A stretch of DNA of 64,000 bases from NCBI RefSeq assembly GCF_002929355.1, contig NZ_PJIR01000001.1:186001-250000 (forward strand), in the 5' to 3' direction. This document shows positions 1 to 8,232 of the stretch, piece after piece. A program made the position numbers and the translations under genes. The notes under the pieces are model-generated. The model worked only from the letters and a program-made list of their open reading frames with translations. It had not been told where the DNA came from and did not search any database. Position 1 is the stretch's first letter. Each line of letters begins with the position of its first letter. This DNA is from Arthrobacter sp. B0490 (GTDB lineage Bacteria; Actinomycetota; Actinomycetes; Actinomycetales; Micrococcaceae).

Positions 1-92
1 TCGCGGGCGAGCTCGGGCGAGCAGGTCGTGGGTGCTGCTGCGGCACCGGCCCCGCCTCGTGGGACGAGCTGGATGGTGGTGGTGACGGACAT
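1..92 (-). CDS. nadA: Quinolinate synthase NadA, N-terminal fragment
   Basis: Only the first 30 or so codons lie in the window; the gene runs off the left edge. The N-terminus reads MSVTTTIQLVPR, followed by an alanine-rich stretch and a TCSPELA segment, which resembles the N-terminus of actinobacterial NadA. NadA condenses iminoaspartate with dihydroxyacetone phosphate to quinolinate, an early step of de novo NAD synthesis, using a 4Fe-4S cluster. Two ATGs are in frame (98..96 and 92..90). The second is preferred because a GGGAG motif sits 6 nt upstream. It follows the NrtR gene on the same strand by about 110 nt, the arrangement expected of an NrtR-controlled NAD operon. The identification rests on a short fragment plus context. 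Confidence 0.6.
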   Translation of the reverse strand, partial: MSVTTTIQLVPRGGAGAAAAPTTCSPELAR

Positions 93-201
93 GTGCATCT
101 CCCTGGGTGGGGCCGGCAGGCTTCGGTCGGCGGCGTGATCGGGGCGGTTCGGGGAACGAGGAGACCGGGAGGGACGACGGGCGACCGGGACGGTCGGCCG
201 T

Positions 202-906
202 CTACGCAGGTCCCGAGGGGGGCTCCGCGACAGGCGATCCCGTGTAGCGGTAGAGGCGGGGTGGCCGGTTGCGTCCGCCCTGGAGCACCTCCTCCGTCGC
301 GGCGATGTCCTTCGCCGACCGGAACTGGCGCCGGAAGTTGGCCGGGTCCAGGTGCCGGCCGAGGACGGCCTCGTACACTCCCCGCAGCTGGGAGAGCGTG
401 AACCGATCACCCAGGAAGTGGTAGGCGACGGATCCGTATTCGATCTTGCCGCGCAGCCGCTGCAGCGCGTAGGCCACGATCTCGTCGTGGTCGAAGGCGA
501 GGCCGGCCGCCTCGGATGCGCGGAACCACCTGACGTTCTCCGACTCCCGGGCCAGGCCGGCCTGGTCCGGGCGGACGAGCGCCCAGTAGACGATGGACAC
601 GACGCGCTGCGTGGCCGCACGGTCCAGCCCGCCGAACGCGTAGAGCTGCTCCAGATACGTCGGCTCGAGGTCCGTCGTCTCCCTCAGGTTGCGAGCCGCT
701 GCGTCCTGCAACGATTCGCTTCCGCCGAGCGGTCCGCCGGGTAGCGCCCACTTGCCGAGGTGGGGTTGCCGGACCCTCCGGACGAGCGGAAGCCAGATCT
801 CCTGGCGGCCCGAGGAGGGGTCCGAGCGGAGCGCGAAGATGACGATCGAGATGGCGAGGGCAGGTGCCTGCGCCTGGCGCTCCGTGACGTTGGCCGAGCT
901 GTGCAT
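202..906 (-). CDS. nrtR: NrtR-type Nudix transcriptional regulator of NAD biosynthesis
   Basis: The 234-residue protein has a Nudix fold (about 17-150) followed by a winged-helix domain (about 155-221), the architecture of NrtR repressors. The Nudix box (57-80) is degenerate: the REUxEE core reads RNLRETT, so metal-binding glutamates are missing, as expected for a sensor rather than a hydrolase. Known NrtR proteins bind ADP-ribose or NAD metabolites and repress nad/pnc genes. The gene lies directly upstream of nadA on the same strand. The ATG start has a GGAAGGA motif about 6 nt upstream. A candidate operator overlaps its own promoter at 942-962, which suggests autoregulation. An active ADP-ribose pyrophosphatase is the less likely alternative. 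Confidence 0.8.
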   Translation of the reverse strand: MHSSANVTERQAQAPALAISIVIFALRSDPSSGRQEIWLPLVRRVRQPHLGKWALPGGPLGGSESLQDAAARNLRETTDLEPTYLEQLYAFGGLDRAATQRVVSIVYWALVRPDQAGLARESENVRWFRASEAAGLAFDHDEIVAYALQRLRGKIEYGSVAYHFLGDRFTLSQLRGVYEAVLGRHLDPANFRRQFRSAKDIAATEEVLQGGRNRPPRLYRYTGSPVAEPPSGPA

Positions 907-941
907 ACCCGGTCCTTCCGTCTGCTGGGGGCTGGACCGAC

Positions 942-962
942 TTAGGGTCTACATGACTATAA
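942..962. promoter_or_regulatory. Candidate NrtR operator overlapping the nrtR promoter
   Basis: This 21-nt imperfect inverted repeat has half-sites TTAnnGTC and GACnnTAA separated by 5 nt. It lies 35-56 nt upstream of the nrtR start codon. On the minus strand it contains TATAGT (961-956), a good -10 element, so a bound repressor would block the promoter. The symmetry is seen directly; the assignment to NrtR is inferred from position. Confidence 0.55.
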
Positions 963-1055
963 CTCACCGACGGACGGGTGGGTAGCTACCCCGCCCTCCT
1001 CCGGACCACCGGGCCCACGGACCGGTGTCGGGGGTCCGGCGCAGGGATCAGGGGG

Positions 1056-1084
1056 TTGTACCACCGCCGGGAAGTGTCTAGAGT
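1056..1084 (+). promoter_or_regulatory. Candidate sigma-70-type promoter for the alpha/beta hydrolase
   Basis: TTGTAC (1056-1061) and TAGAGT (1079-1084) are separated by 17 nt, optimal for a housekeeping promoter, and point into the hydrolase gene. A second -10-like hexamer, TACGAT at 1152-1157, is 7 nt before the preferred ATG and could give a leaderless transcript. Confidence 0.45.
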
Positions 1085-1164
1085 CGCAGGCGTCGGCCCC
1101 CGGGCCGCGCGGTGGGGATGTGTTCGACGGCGCACATGTCTCCGCCGCCCTTACGATGGGGTGC

Positions 1165-1962
1165 ATGGACCATCACGCTGTACGGAACGTCGAGGGCGTC
1201 GACCCCCACCTGTCCATCACGCGCAGTTCCGCCGCCTCGCCGCTTCCCCTGCCGCCCGTCCTCCTGCTGCACGGCTTCGGCTCGTCGTCACGGCAGAACT
1301 GGCTGGACACCGGCTGGGTCCGCTACCTCAACGAGGCCGGTCGCAGTGTCATCGCGGTGGACCTCCCCGCGCACGGCGACAGCGCTGCGCCGGAGGACCG
1401 CGGCGCGTACACGCCCAGTCGCATGCGCGCGGACATCCTGCAGGCCCTGTTCGACGAGCGTGTCCTGCCCCTTCGCGACGGCGATCCGACGTCCGGCGTC
1501 GACATCATCGGCTACTCCCTGGGATCACGGCTGGCCTGGGAGTTCGGTGCCACGCAGCCCGAGATCGTCCGGAGGATGGTGCTGGGCGGTCCCGGCACCG
1601 CGGATCCCCTCGCCGACTTCGACCTCGACGGCGCCGAGCGATTCCTGGCCGGAGGGCCTCCTCCGCAGGACCCGACGACGGCCGACCTCCTGCGCATGGC
1701 CCAGGCCGGGGAGCAGGCCGACCTCCCCGCGCTCCTGGCGATGGTCACGGCCATCAAGACCGAGCCCTTCGACCCGCAGGCCGCCGTGCCCAGGATGCCG
1801 CTGCTCCTCGTCGCCGGGGACCAGGACGACTACGCCGGCGGTATCGAAGACCTTCGCCGGTGGGCAGCGGACGCCGCCGTCACGACACTGCCCGGCCGGA
1901 ACCACTCCAACGCCATCACCGCCAGGCTCTTCAAGGACGCCGCGCTCGACTTCCTCTCCTGA
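1165..1962 (+). CDS. Alpha/beta-fold hydrolase
   Basis: The 265-residue protein has the alpha/beta-hydrolase layout: an HG oxyanion motif (about 36-37, LLLHGFG), nucleophile elbow GYSLGS with Ser near 118, an acidic residue in the AGDQDD segment, and a catalytic His in the GRNHS segment near 247. A lid region lies between the nucleophile and the last two residues. The substrate cannot be told; esterases and C-C hydrolases share this pattern. An in-frame GTG at 1120 would add 15 residues. The ATG at 1165 is chosen because homology to the fold starts after it and TACGAT lies 7 nt upstream, but the start is uncertain. It stands alone, divergent from nrtR. Confidence 0.75.
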   Translation: MDHHAVRNVEGVDPHLSITRSSAASPLPLPPVLLLHGFGSSSRQNWLDTGWVRYLNEAGRSVIAVDLPAHGDSAAPEDRGAYTPSRMRADILQALFDERVLPLRDGDPTSGVDIIGYSLGSRLAWEFGATQPEIVRRMVLGGPGTADPLADFDLDGAERFLAGGPPPQDPTTADLLRMAQAGEQADLPALLAMVTAIKTEPFDPQAAVPRMPLLLVAGDQDDYAGGIEDLRRWAADAAVTTLPGRNHSNAITARLFKDAALDFLS

Positions 1963-1988
1963 GCACCCCGGGGTGCCTGCAGGCACCC
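1963..1988 (+). terminator. Hairpin after the alpha/beta hydrolase
   Basis: Directly after the stop codon are two overlapping inverted repeats: GCACCCC/GGGGTGC (1963-1976) and GGGTGCC-TGCA-GGCACCC (1971-1988). They are mutually exclusive stems. No T-run follows, which is normal for high-GC actinobacteria. Confidence 0.55.
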
Positions 1989-2200
1989 TGATCGAGCCTC
2001 GGTGACACGGAGCGGGTCGTACTGGAGTCCGACACCGGGGACCATCCCGCCCCCTCGTGAGCAGCGTTCCGACCGGGCGGGATCGCCGGTCCCGCACCGT
2101 CGCGGACGGACACGCGCGATCATGGCCGTCCCGCTCCGCGGACCCGACTCCTGGTTCCTGCGGAGACCGACGGAGGGGTCTGGCATCGCCGCGTGTCGCA

Positions 2201-2241
2201 CCCGGCCCGGATCACCGGGGCGGCCGGTGATCCGGGCCGGG
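2201..2241. terminator. Perfect 18-bp stem hairpin, probable terminator
   Basis: An 18-nt arm (2201-2218) is exactly complementary to 2224-2241 with a 5-nt loop (GGCGG). It lies 30 nt beyond the stop codon of the small acidic gene on the minus strand and about 240 nt beyond the hydrolase on the plus strand, so it can serve both. The rest of the intergenic stretch 1989-2200 shows no convincing gene. Confidence 0.7.
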
Positions 2242-2272
2242 TCGTACCCGGTCCCGCCGGGCGGGTTCCGGG

Positions 2273-2428
2273 TCAGGCTCCGTCGCCGTCGTCCTCCTCC
2301 GGCTCGAAGTTGCTCGGCTCGTCGGTGGATCCCGCGGCCACGCCGTCCGCGCTCGCCGGGATGGTCCCTTCGGGGCCGGCGCCCTGCGCCTCGTCGGTGC
2401 CGTCTCGTTCAGTGCCTTCGGTACTCAT
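2273..2428 (-). CDS. Small acidic hypothetical protein (51 aa)
   Basis: The 51-residue product starts MSTEGTERDG and ends in an acidic tail, EPEEDDGDGA; it has no cysteine, no aromatic residue except one Phe, and no membrane segment, so it is probably disordered. Support for expression comes from an exact AGGAGG ribosome-binding site 5 nt before the ATG, one of the best in the window, and a strong hairpin downstream. An upstream in-frame extension to 2521 lacks such a site and is rejected. It follows the MFS gene on the same strand by about 110 nt and may be cotranscribed. No family is recognised and no function is proposed. Confidence 0.6.
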   Translation of the reverse strand: MSTEGTERDGTDEAQGAGPEGTIPASADGVAAGSTDEPSNFEPEEDDGDGA

Positions 2429-2537
2429 GGGTCCTCCTACAGCTCGGATGTCCTCCGATCCTATGCTCGGCACAGGGGAAGGAACAGCACGCCGACCCGG
2501 CGCAGCCCACGTGCTATGCACCTCTGCGCAGGATCCC

Positions 2538-3878
2538 TCAGGCGGTGCCCTGTGCCGCCTGCGTGATCCTCGCGGGCCGTAATGCGACGGCGGAGACGAC
2601 GCCGAGGAGAAGCAGCACGCCGGCCGCCGACGCCGGGACCACCGCGGCGGCGGCCGCCCCTGTCGATTCCGCGAGCGTCCCGGCGAGCGCCGAACCGATG
2701 GCCGTCCCGGCCACGATCCCGCTCGCGAGCAACGTCATGACGGTGCCGAGCCGGTGCGCGGGAGCGACGTCCGAGCCGATGGAGAAGATGGTCACCATGG
2801 TGGGTCCTACGAAGATGCCGAGGACCAGCAGCACGAGGACCATCGCGGCGATCGAGGCAGGAAGTGCCAGCGCGGCCGCCGCCACCGCCATCCCTGCGGC
2901 GGAGGCGATCCAGCGGCCGGTGTGGCTGAAGCGGGGGGACCAGTAGGCCACCGACAGGGCTGCGACCGCCGAGCTGAGGCCCATCACGGCATAGAGCAGT
3001 CCCGAGGACTCGGCGGAGCCGAAGTGCCCGGTGAAGGCTGTGAGGAAGGTCTGCGTGGACCCGAAGAAGGTGCCCATGGCGATCATGCCCGCCACGGGGA
3101 GCAGGACGAGCGGGGTCCGGCGCCGGGGGGACGTGTGCTCGCCGAGGGCGACGTCGTCGTCCGCGGGTGCCGGGGCCGCGTCGCTGAAGGCGACGGTCCG
3201 GTGCACCGCGAACGCGCTGACGAGGGTGATGGTGAGGGCGGCGGCCAGCGCGAGCGGCAGCCAGGGCGCGATCGCAGCGGCGAGCAGTCCCACCAGGGCG
3301 GGGCCGAGGACGAAGGTCAGCTCGTCGGCCGTTCCTTCGTAGGAGAGGGCCGTGTCGAGGTCCGAGCGGTTCCCGCCGCGGGTCATCGCCATCCACCGGA
3401 CCCTCGCGAGGGGACCGATCTGCGGACAGGTGAACCCCATCGCGAAGGCGGCCGCGAGGACGAGGGCCAGCGCGCCTCCGGTGAAGCGTGCACTCGTGAG
3501 TGTCACGACCAGCAGTCCCGCGATGGCCAGGGTGTTGAGGACCGCCGAGACGAGCAGCACGATGCGCTGGCCGCGCCTGTCCGCGAGTACGCCGAGCACG
3601 GGGGCGCCGAGCGCCGAACCGATGCCCACGGCGCCGGCGGCGAACCCTCCGGCCGCGTACGAGTCGCTGGCGGTGGTCACGAGGGTGAGGGCGCCGACGG
3701 TGAGCATCGCCAGGGGAAGCCTGGCGAACAGGCCCAGCACGAGGAAGGACGTGCCCGCGAGGCGCGGCAGCACACCGAACCTGCCGAGGCGTGACCGCCC
3801 GGGGCGGTCGAGGCGTGGCGTGGGGGACGGTTCAGGGGACGGGGATTCCGCCGAGGCGGGCGTCGGGTTCTTGTACAT
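2538..3878 (-). CDS. MFS transporter, 12-TM
   Basis: The 446-residue integral membrane protein has about twelve hydrophobic segments. A cytoplasmic proline-rich N-terminus (about 1-35) precedes TM1. The loop between TM2 and TM3 carries GVLADRRGQR, a variant of the major-facilitator signature motif GxxxDRxGRR. A charged central loop near residue 230 separates the two six-helix halves. The substrate is unknown; drug or metabolite efflux is the usual role for this subgroup. The start ATG has GGAAAG just upstream. It lies downstream of sbcC on the same strand, separated by a hairpin, so it probably has its own promoter. Confidence 0.8.
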   Translation of the reverse strand: MYKNPTPASAESPSPEPSPTPRLDRPGRSRLGRFGVLPRLAGTSFLVLGLFARLPLAMLTVGALTLVTTASDSYAAGGFAAGAVGIGSALGAPVLGVLADRRGQRIVLLVSAVLNTLAIAGLLVVTLTSARFTGGALALVLAAAFAMGFTCPQIGPLARVRWMAMTRGGNRSDLDTALSYEGTADELTFVLGPALVGLLAAAIAPWLPLALAAALTITLVSAFAVHRTVAFSDAAPAPADDDVALGEHTSPRRRTPLVLLPVAGMIAMGTFFGSTQTFLTAFTGHFGSAESSGLLYAVMGLSSAVAALSVAYWSPRFSHTGRWIASAAGMAVAAAALALPASIAAMVLVLLVLGIFVGPTMVTIFSIGSDVAPAHRLGTVMTLLASGIVAGTAIGSALAGTLAESTGAAAAAVVPASAAGVLLLLGVVSAVALRPARITQAAQGTA

Positions 3879-3900
3879 ACGCTTTCCGGGTGCATCGAAC

Positions 3901-3926
3901 GCGCATCGTCCCCCCTCCCGATGCGC
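3901..3926 (-). terminator. Hairpin between sbcC and the MFS gene
   Basis: GCGCATCG (3901-3908) pairs with CGATGCGC (3919-3926) across a 10-nt pyrimidine-rich loop. It lies 22 nt beyond the sbcC stop codon and could end the sbcDC transcript. Confidence 0.45.
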
Positions 3927-3948
3927 CCGACCCGGTAACGCCCCGAGT

Positions 3949-6900
3949 TTACACGCTCGCCGGCTGCTCCACGAGGCGCAGGATGGAGCCCTGCCGTCCC
4001 TTCACGACCTGCAGCTGCGCGCTGACGCGCTGCTTGAGTTCGGGCACGTGGCTCACCAGCCCCACCACGCGGCCGCCGCTCCTCAGCCCCTCGAGCGCAT
4101 CCATGACCTGCTCGAGCGCCTGGTCGTCGAGCGAACCGAAGCCCTCGTCGACGAAGAGGGTCTCGATGTCGAGCCCACCCGCCTCCTGCTGCACGACGTC
4201 CGCCAGTCCGAGCGCCAGGGCGAGGGACGCCATGAAGGACTCGCCGCCCGAGAGGGTCGAGGTGTCCCGCCGGTTGCCCGTCCAGCCGTCGATCACGTTC
4301 AGGCCCAGCCCCGATCGCTTGTTGCCCGCGGTGGCGTCGCTGTGGACCAGCTGGTACCGACCGTCGGACATCTGCAGGAGGCGCTCGGTGGCCGCGGCCG
4401 CCACCTGCTCGAGCCTCGATGCGAGGACGTAGGTCGCGAGGGACATCTTGTAGAGGTTCTCCCCTCCACCGCGTGCGGTGTCGGCGACGGCAGCGACCAG
4501 ATGCGCCCGGTGACGCAGGGGCGCGACGTCGCGCTCGAGGTCCCCGAGCTGCCGGGCGTAGGTCTCGAGCTGGGCGACGGACTGGCCGAGCACCTCCGCC
4601 CGGATCCCGGCCCGGTGCGCGCGGACCCGGAGATCCTCGGCGGCGGTGCCGGCACGCTGCTCGTCGTCCTCGGACGGCGGCTCGACGCCGTCCCGTTCCT
4701 CGAGGAGGGTCTCCTGGACCGCTGGATCCTCCCAGGCGGCGTCGAGGCGGTGGCCCCGGATCTCGTGGTCCCTGACCTCCTGCCCGATCCGCGCACGGCC
4801 GTCCCCGGGCAGGAGCGCGGCGCGGGCCTCCGACGCCGAGGCGAAGGCGGTGGCGAGCAGCGCCTCGTCGAGGCGCTGCCGGTCGTCGGCATGGCGTGCG
4901 GCGGCACGGGCGACGTCGTCGAGCGAGTCCCGGACGGCTTCGAGGCGGTCGTGGGCCAGCTGTACCTGCCCGATGCGCTCCACGAGGGACGTCGCCCCGG
5001 ACTGCAGACCGGCGAGCCGCTGCACCAGGGCGGCCTCCTGATCGAGGAGCGACGACCTGCGTGATTCGGCGGCCGCCCGTTCCGCCCGGAGCCCGTCCCG
5101 CAGCCTGCCCGCCGTGTCCTCCTCCGCGACGGACGTCCGGATGCGCTCCTCGATGGCCGAGCACTCGGCGGCGGCCGACTCGGCGTCGTCGACCCTTCCG
5201 CGTGCCGCGCCGGTCGCCGCGGCCGCGTCCTCCGGTGAGGCATCACCCCCGCGGGCGGCGAGGTCGGCCGCCTCGAGGCGCAGCCGGTCCCGCACCTCCC
5301 GGGCGTCGTCGCGGGCCTTCTCGGCCCGGGACTGCAGTCGGCGCGCTGCCTGCTCCTGCTCCAGGGTGATCCGGGTCCCGCCCGGGGAGGTCACCGGTGC
5401 CGGGTGCTCGCAGCTGCCGCACACCGGGCACGGCTGCCCGTCGCTGAGCTGCTCGGCGAGTTCCTCGGCGGACTGTTCGAGGCGGAGCTGCAGCGTGTCG
5501 AGCCATTCGGTCTTCCTCAGCAGGAATTCCTCCGACGCCGTCTCGTGGGCGGCCTCCGCCTCGGTGCGACGCCCGGCCGCTGCACGGTACTTCCGGACGA
5601 TCTCCTCGGCGGCCGTCGCCGCGGCGAGATCGGCGTGCAGGTGCGTCAGCCCGTCGGCCGCGAGGCGCAGCGGGACGAGGCTCCCGGTGTCCGCGGCACG
5701 CGTGCGCTGCAGACGGTCGATGGCCTGGACGGTCTCCGCGATCCGCCGGTCGAGGCCGTCCAGGGCTGCGTCCTCGGACTGCAGTGCCGCCCGGACGTCG
5801 AGCAGCCGGTGCTCGTCGGGCAGCGCTGCGCGAAGGACGCCGAGGGCCGACGACGACGCGGCGCACGCGTCGGCCAGGGCGTTCCGCGGGACGACGTCGG
5901 CGCCGAGGACGTCGGGGTCGAGGAACTCGGCGGCGGCGAGGTCGTCCTGCAGGCCGTCGAGGGCCGTCCGGTGGAGCGAGCGGGCCCGTTCGACGGCATG
6001 GGCGCCGTCGTCGTCGAGGTCGAGCAGGGCCGCGAGGGCCTGCGCCTGGTCATGGCGACGCAGGGAGGCGATGAGGCGGTCGATGTCCGCGGCACGGCCG
6101 TCGTGCTCGGCCCGTTGCACCCTCAGCTGGGCCAGCGCTCCGAAGCGGCTCCGCCGTCGTCGGATCTCCGCCAGGGTGCCGTCCGCGAGGGCGCTCGCCT
6201 CCGCCAGTTCGAGGCTCTCGAGGGCGGCGAGGTCGCGGCGCTCCGACAGGGCTGACGACAGGGCCTCCAGGGATGCCGTCCAGTCCGCTCCCGCTTCGAG
6301 CGAGGTCCCGGCGCCGAGGTCGTGGCGTTCGGCCTCGTCGATCGCCCGGAGGAGGAGGTGGCGCTGACGGCCCTCCTGCTCCGCGAGCTCCCGGCCGACC
6401 CGCTGGCTCTCGTCGGCGAACAGGCGCTCGAGATCCTCGAAGCGCGTCGTCGAGAAGAGCCTCTGCAGCAGTTCCCGCCTCGGCTTGGCATCGGCGCGCA
6501 GGAAGGCCGCGAACTCGCCCTGGGGCAGCATCACCACCTTGGTGAACTGTTCCTTGTCCATGCCGAGGAGCCCCTGCAGCTCGAGCCCGGCCTCGTCGTT
6601 GCGAGCCGATTTCTGCACCCAGTCGGGGCCGATGCGCTCGCTGAGGAGCGTGCGTGCCTGTTCCGTCGTCGTACCGCCGCCCCGCCGCGAGGGCCGGTCC
6701 CAGGCCGGCGACCGGACGACCCGGAAGCGTCGGTCGGCGACGGAGAACTCGAGGGAGACCTCCGGGGCGACGCTCTCGGCCGCATGATCGCTGCGCAACC
6801 TCTTGGCCGCCTGGCGCGCCCCGGGGACGGAGCCGTAGAGCGCGAAGCACACGGCGTCGAGCACGCTCGACTTCCCCGCGCCGGTGGGGCCGTTGAGCAG

Positions 6901-6993
6901 GAACAGGCCCTGCGCCGACAGCGCGTCGAAGTCGACGCTCTGCCGGTCGGCGAAAGGCCCGAACGCCTGGATCTCGAGGTGGTGCAGTCTCAC
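3949..6993 (-). CDS. sbcC: Exonuclease subunit SbcC (Rad50-type SMC ATPase)
   Basis: The 1014-residue protein has the Rad50/SbcC plan. An N-terminal ATPase half carries Walker A GPTGAGKS at 35-42. Two long alanine/glutamate/arginine-rich coiled-coil arms flank a CPVC zinc hook near residues 521-524. The C-terminal half carries the ABC signature LSGGES near 911 and Walker B/D-loop residues VDEGFGSLD near 946. With SbcD it forms the Mre11-Rad50-type complex that opens hairpins and trims double-strand ends. It starts 9 nt after the sbcD stop, so the two are one operon. Length and motifs are normal for the family. Confidence 0.95.
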   Translation of the reverse strand: MRLHHLEIQAFGPFADRQSVDFDALSAQGLFLLNGPTGAGKSSVLDAVCFALYGSVPGARQAAKRLRSDHAAESVAPEVSLEFSVADRRFRVVRSPAWDRPSRRGGGTTTEQARTLLSERIGPDWVQKSARNDEAGLELQGLLGMDKEQFTKVVMLPQGEFAAFLRADAKPRRELLQRLFSTTRFEDLERLFADESQRVGRELAEQEGRQRHLLLRAIDEAERHDLGAGTSLEAGADWTASLEALSSALSERRDLAALESLELAEASALADGTLAEIRRRRSRFGALAQLRVQRAEHDGRAADIDRLIASLRRHDQAQALAALLDLDDDGAHAVERARSLHRTALDGLQDDLAAAEFLDPDVLGADVVPRNALADACAASSSALGVLRAALPDEHRLLDVRAALQSEDAALDGLDRRIAETVQAIDRLQRTRAADTGSLVPLRLAADGLTHLHADLAAATAAEEIVRKYRAAAGRRTEAEAAHETASEEFLLRKTEWLDTLQLRLEQSAEELAEQLSDGQPCPVCGSCEHPAPVTSPGGTRITLEQEQAARRLQSRAEKARDDAREVRDRLRLEAADLAARGGDASPEDAAAATGAARGRVDDAESAAAECSAIEERIRTSVAEEDTAGRLRDGLRAERAAAESRRSSLLDQEAALVQRLAGLQSGATSLVERIGQVQLAHDRLEAVRDSLDDVARAAARHADDRQRLDEALLATAFASASEARAALLPGDGRARIGQEVRDHEIRGHRLDAAWEDPAVQETLLEERDGVEPPSEDDEQRAGTAAEDLRVRAHRAGIRAEVLGQSVAQLETYARQLGDLERDVAPLRHRAHLVAAVADTARGGGENLYKMSLATYVLASRLEQVAAAATERLLQMSDGRYQLVHSDATAGNKRSGLGLNVIDGWTGNRRDTSTLSGGESFMASLALALGLADVVQQEAGGLDIETLFVDEGFGSLDDQALEQVMDALEGLRSGGRVVGLVSHVPELKQRVSAQLQVVKGRQGSILRLVEQPASV

Positions 6994-7002
6994 GGGTGCG
7001 TC

Positions 7003-8166
7003 CTACCGTTCATGGGCGAGGCTGAGGGCGGCGTCGACCGTCTGCCGGACGAGCGCCTGCTCCTCCGGGGAGGCCTTCCGGCCGCGCACGTGCTCGAGGA
7101 ATCCGCAGCAGATGTCGGCGTCGTCCCGCGCGCCGGCGATGCGCTCGCTGTACGTGCGGACGTCGCTGCCGGCTCCTCCCTCGGGGTCGAAGGCGAGCAC
7201 GAGCGTGTCGGGGAACCGCGACCGCAGGCGCTCCATGGCGCGGGCGGGACGTTCGGGATCGGTGAGGGTGACGTGGCAGTAGGCCGTCTCCGCCCACTCG
7301 AGGTCGGCGCGGCCGAGCAGGTCGTCGAGCCGGCCGCTGAGGACCGCGAGGTCACGCGGTGCCGGCCACTCGACCGCACGGACGTCGCACACCCCGTCCG
7401 CGTCCACCTCCAGGAGCCATGCCCCCTTGTTCTGGTCGACCTCCGAGAAGGAGTAGGCGAGGGGCGAGCCCGAGTACCGCACGGAGTCCGAGAGCCTCTG
7501 CCGGCCGTGGAGGTGGCCGAGCGCGCTGTAGTCGAAGCCGTCGAAGAGGGACAGCGGTACGGCACCGAGTCCGCCGATCGCGAGGTCCCGTTCGCTGTCC
7601 GTGGGAGCCCCGCCGGCGGCGAAGGTGTGCGCCATGACGACCGACACGACGCGCCGGTCGGCCGCCCGCCGTGCGAGGTCCTCGCGGATGAGGTCGAGGG
7701 CGGCACCGGTCACCGCCGTGTGGGTCGCGGCATCCGCCTGCAGACCGTCCGCCACCACCCGGGGTTCGAGGTAGGGGATGCCGTAGACGGCGAGTTCGGC
7801 GTCCTCGCCGAGCGGCCACGTCACCGGGACCGCGATGTCCTCGACGCGCGTGCGGAGGTGCACTCCCCCACGGGAGAACAGGCGCCCGCCGAAGCCCAGC
7901 CGGGTCGCCGAGTCGTGGTTCCCGCTGCTGAGGACCACCTGCGCGCCGGCGACGGTCAGGCGGTCCAGTGCCTCGTCGAGGAGCGCGACGACGTCGACGG
8001 CGGGCAGTGCGCGGTCGTAGACGTCCCCGGCGACGAGGACGACGTCGACGGCCTCCTCGCGGACCGTCTTCTCGAGGCTGTCGAGGAAGATCCGCTGGGC
8101 GTCGAGGGTCCCCGTGCCGTGGAAGGAACGGCCCAGGTGCCAGTCGGACGTGTGGAGGATCCTCAT
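7003..8166 (-). CDS. sbcD: Exonuclease subunit SbcD (Mre11-type nuclease)
   Basis: The 387-residue calcineurin-like phosphoesterase has the five phosphoesterase motifs in order: DWHLG (8-12), GDVYD, GNHDS, a histidine in MAHTF, and GHLHG. These residues bind the two Mn ions of Mre11-family nucleases, which cleave hairpins and act as 3'-5' exonucleases in the complex with SbcC. The ATG at 8166 is preferred over a longer frame because the protein then begins MRILHTSDWH, the usual N-terminus. It has no clear ribosome-binding site, but TAGCGT stands 7 nt upstream, so the transcript is probably leaderless. It is first gene of sbcDC. Confidence 0.93.
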   Translation of the reverse strand: MRILHTSDWHLGRSFHGTGTLDAQRIFLDSLEKTVREEAVDVVLVAGDVYDRALPAVDVVALLDEALDRLTVAGAQVVLSSGNHDSATRLGFGGRLFSRGGVHLRTRVEDIAVPVTWPLGEDAELAVYGIPYLEPRVVADGLQADAATHTAVTGAALDLIREDLARRAADRRVVSVVMAHTFAAGGAPTDSERDLAIGGLGAVPLSLFDGFDYSALGHLHGRQRLSDSVRYSGSPLAYSFSEVDQNKGAWLLEVDADGVCDVRAVEWPAPRDLAVLSGRLDDLLGRADLEWAETAYCHVTLTDPERPARAMERLRSRFPDTLVLAFDPEGGAGSDVRTYSERIAGARDDADICCGFLEHVRGRKASPEEQALVRQTVDAALSLAHER

Positions 8167-8173
8167 GATTTTC

Positions 8174-8179
8174 ACGCTA
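8174..8179 (-). promoter_or_regulatory. -10 element TAGCGT of sbcD
   Basis: TAGCGT on the minus strand ends 7 nt before the sbcD ATG, the spacing that puts the transcript start at the first codon. Confidence 0.45.
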
Positions 8180-8232
8180 CCGCCGCACGCCGACATTGTC
8201 GGCATCCGCGCGCGGCGGGCTTCGCGACGTCC

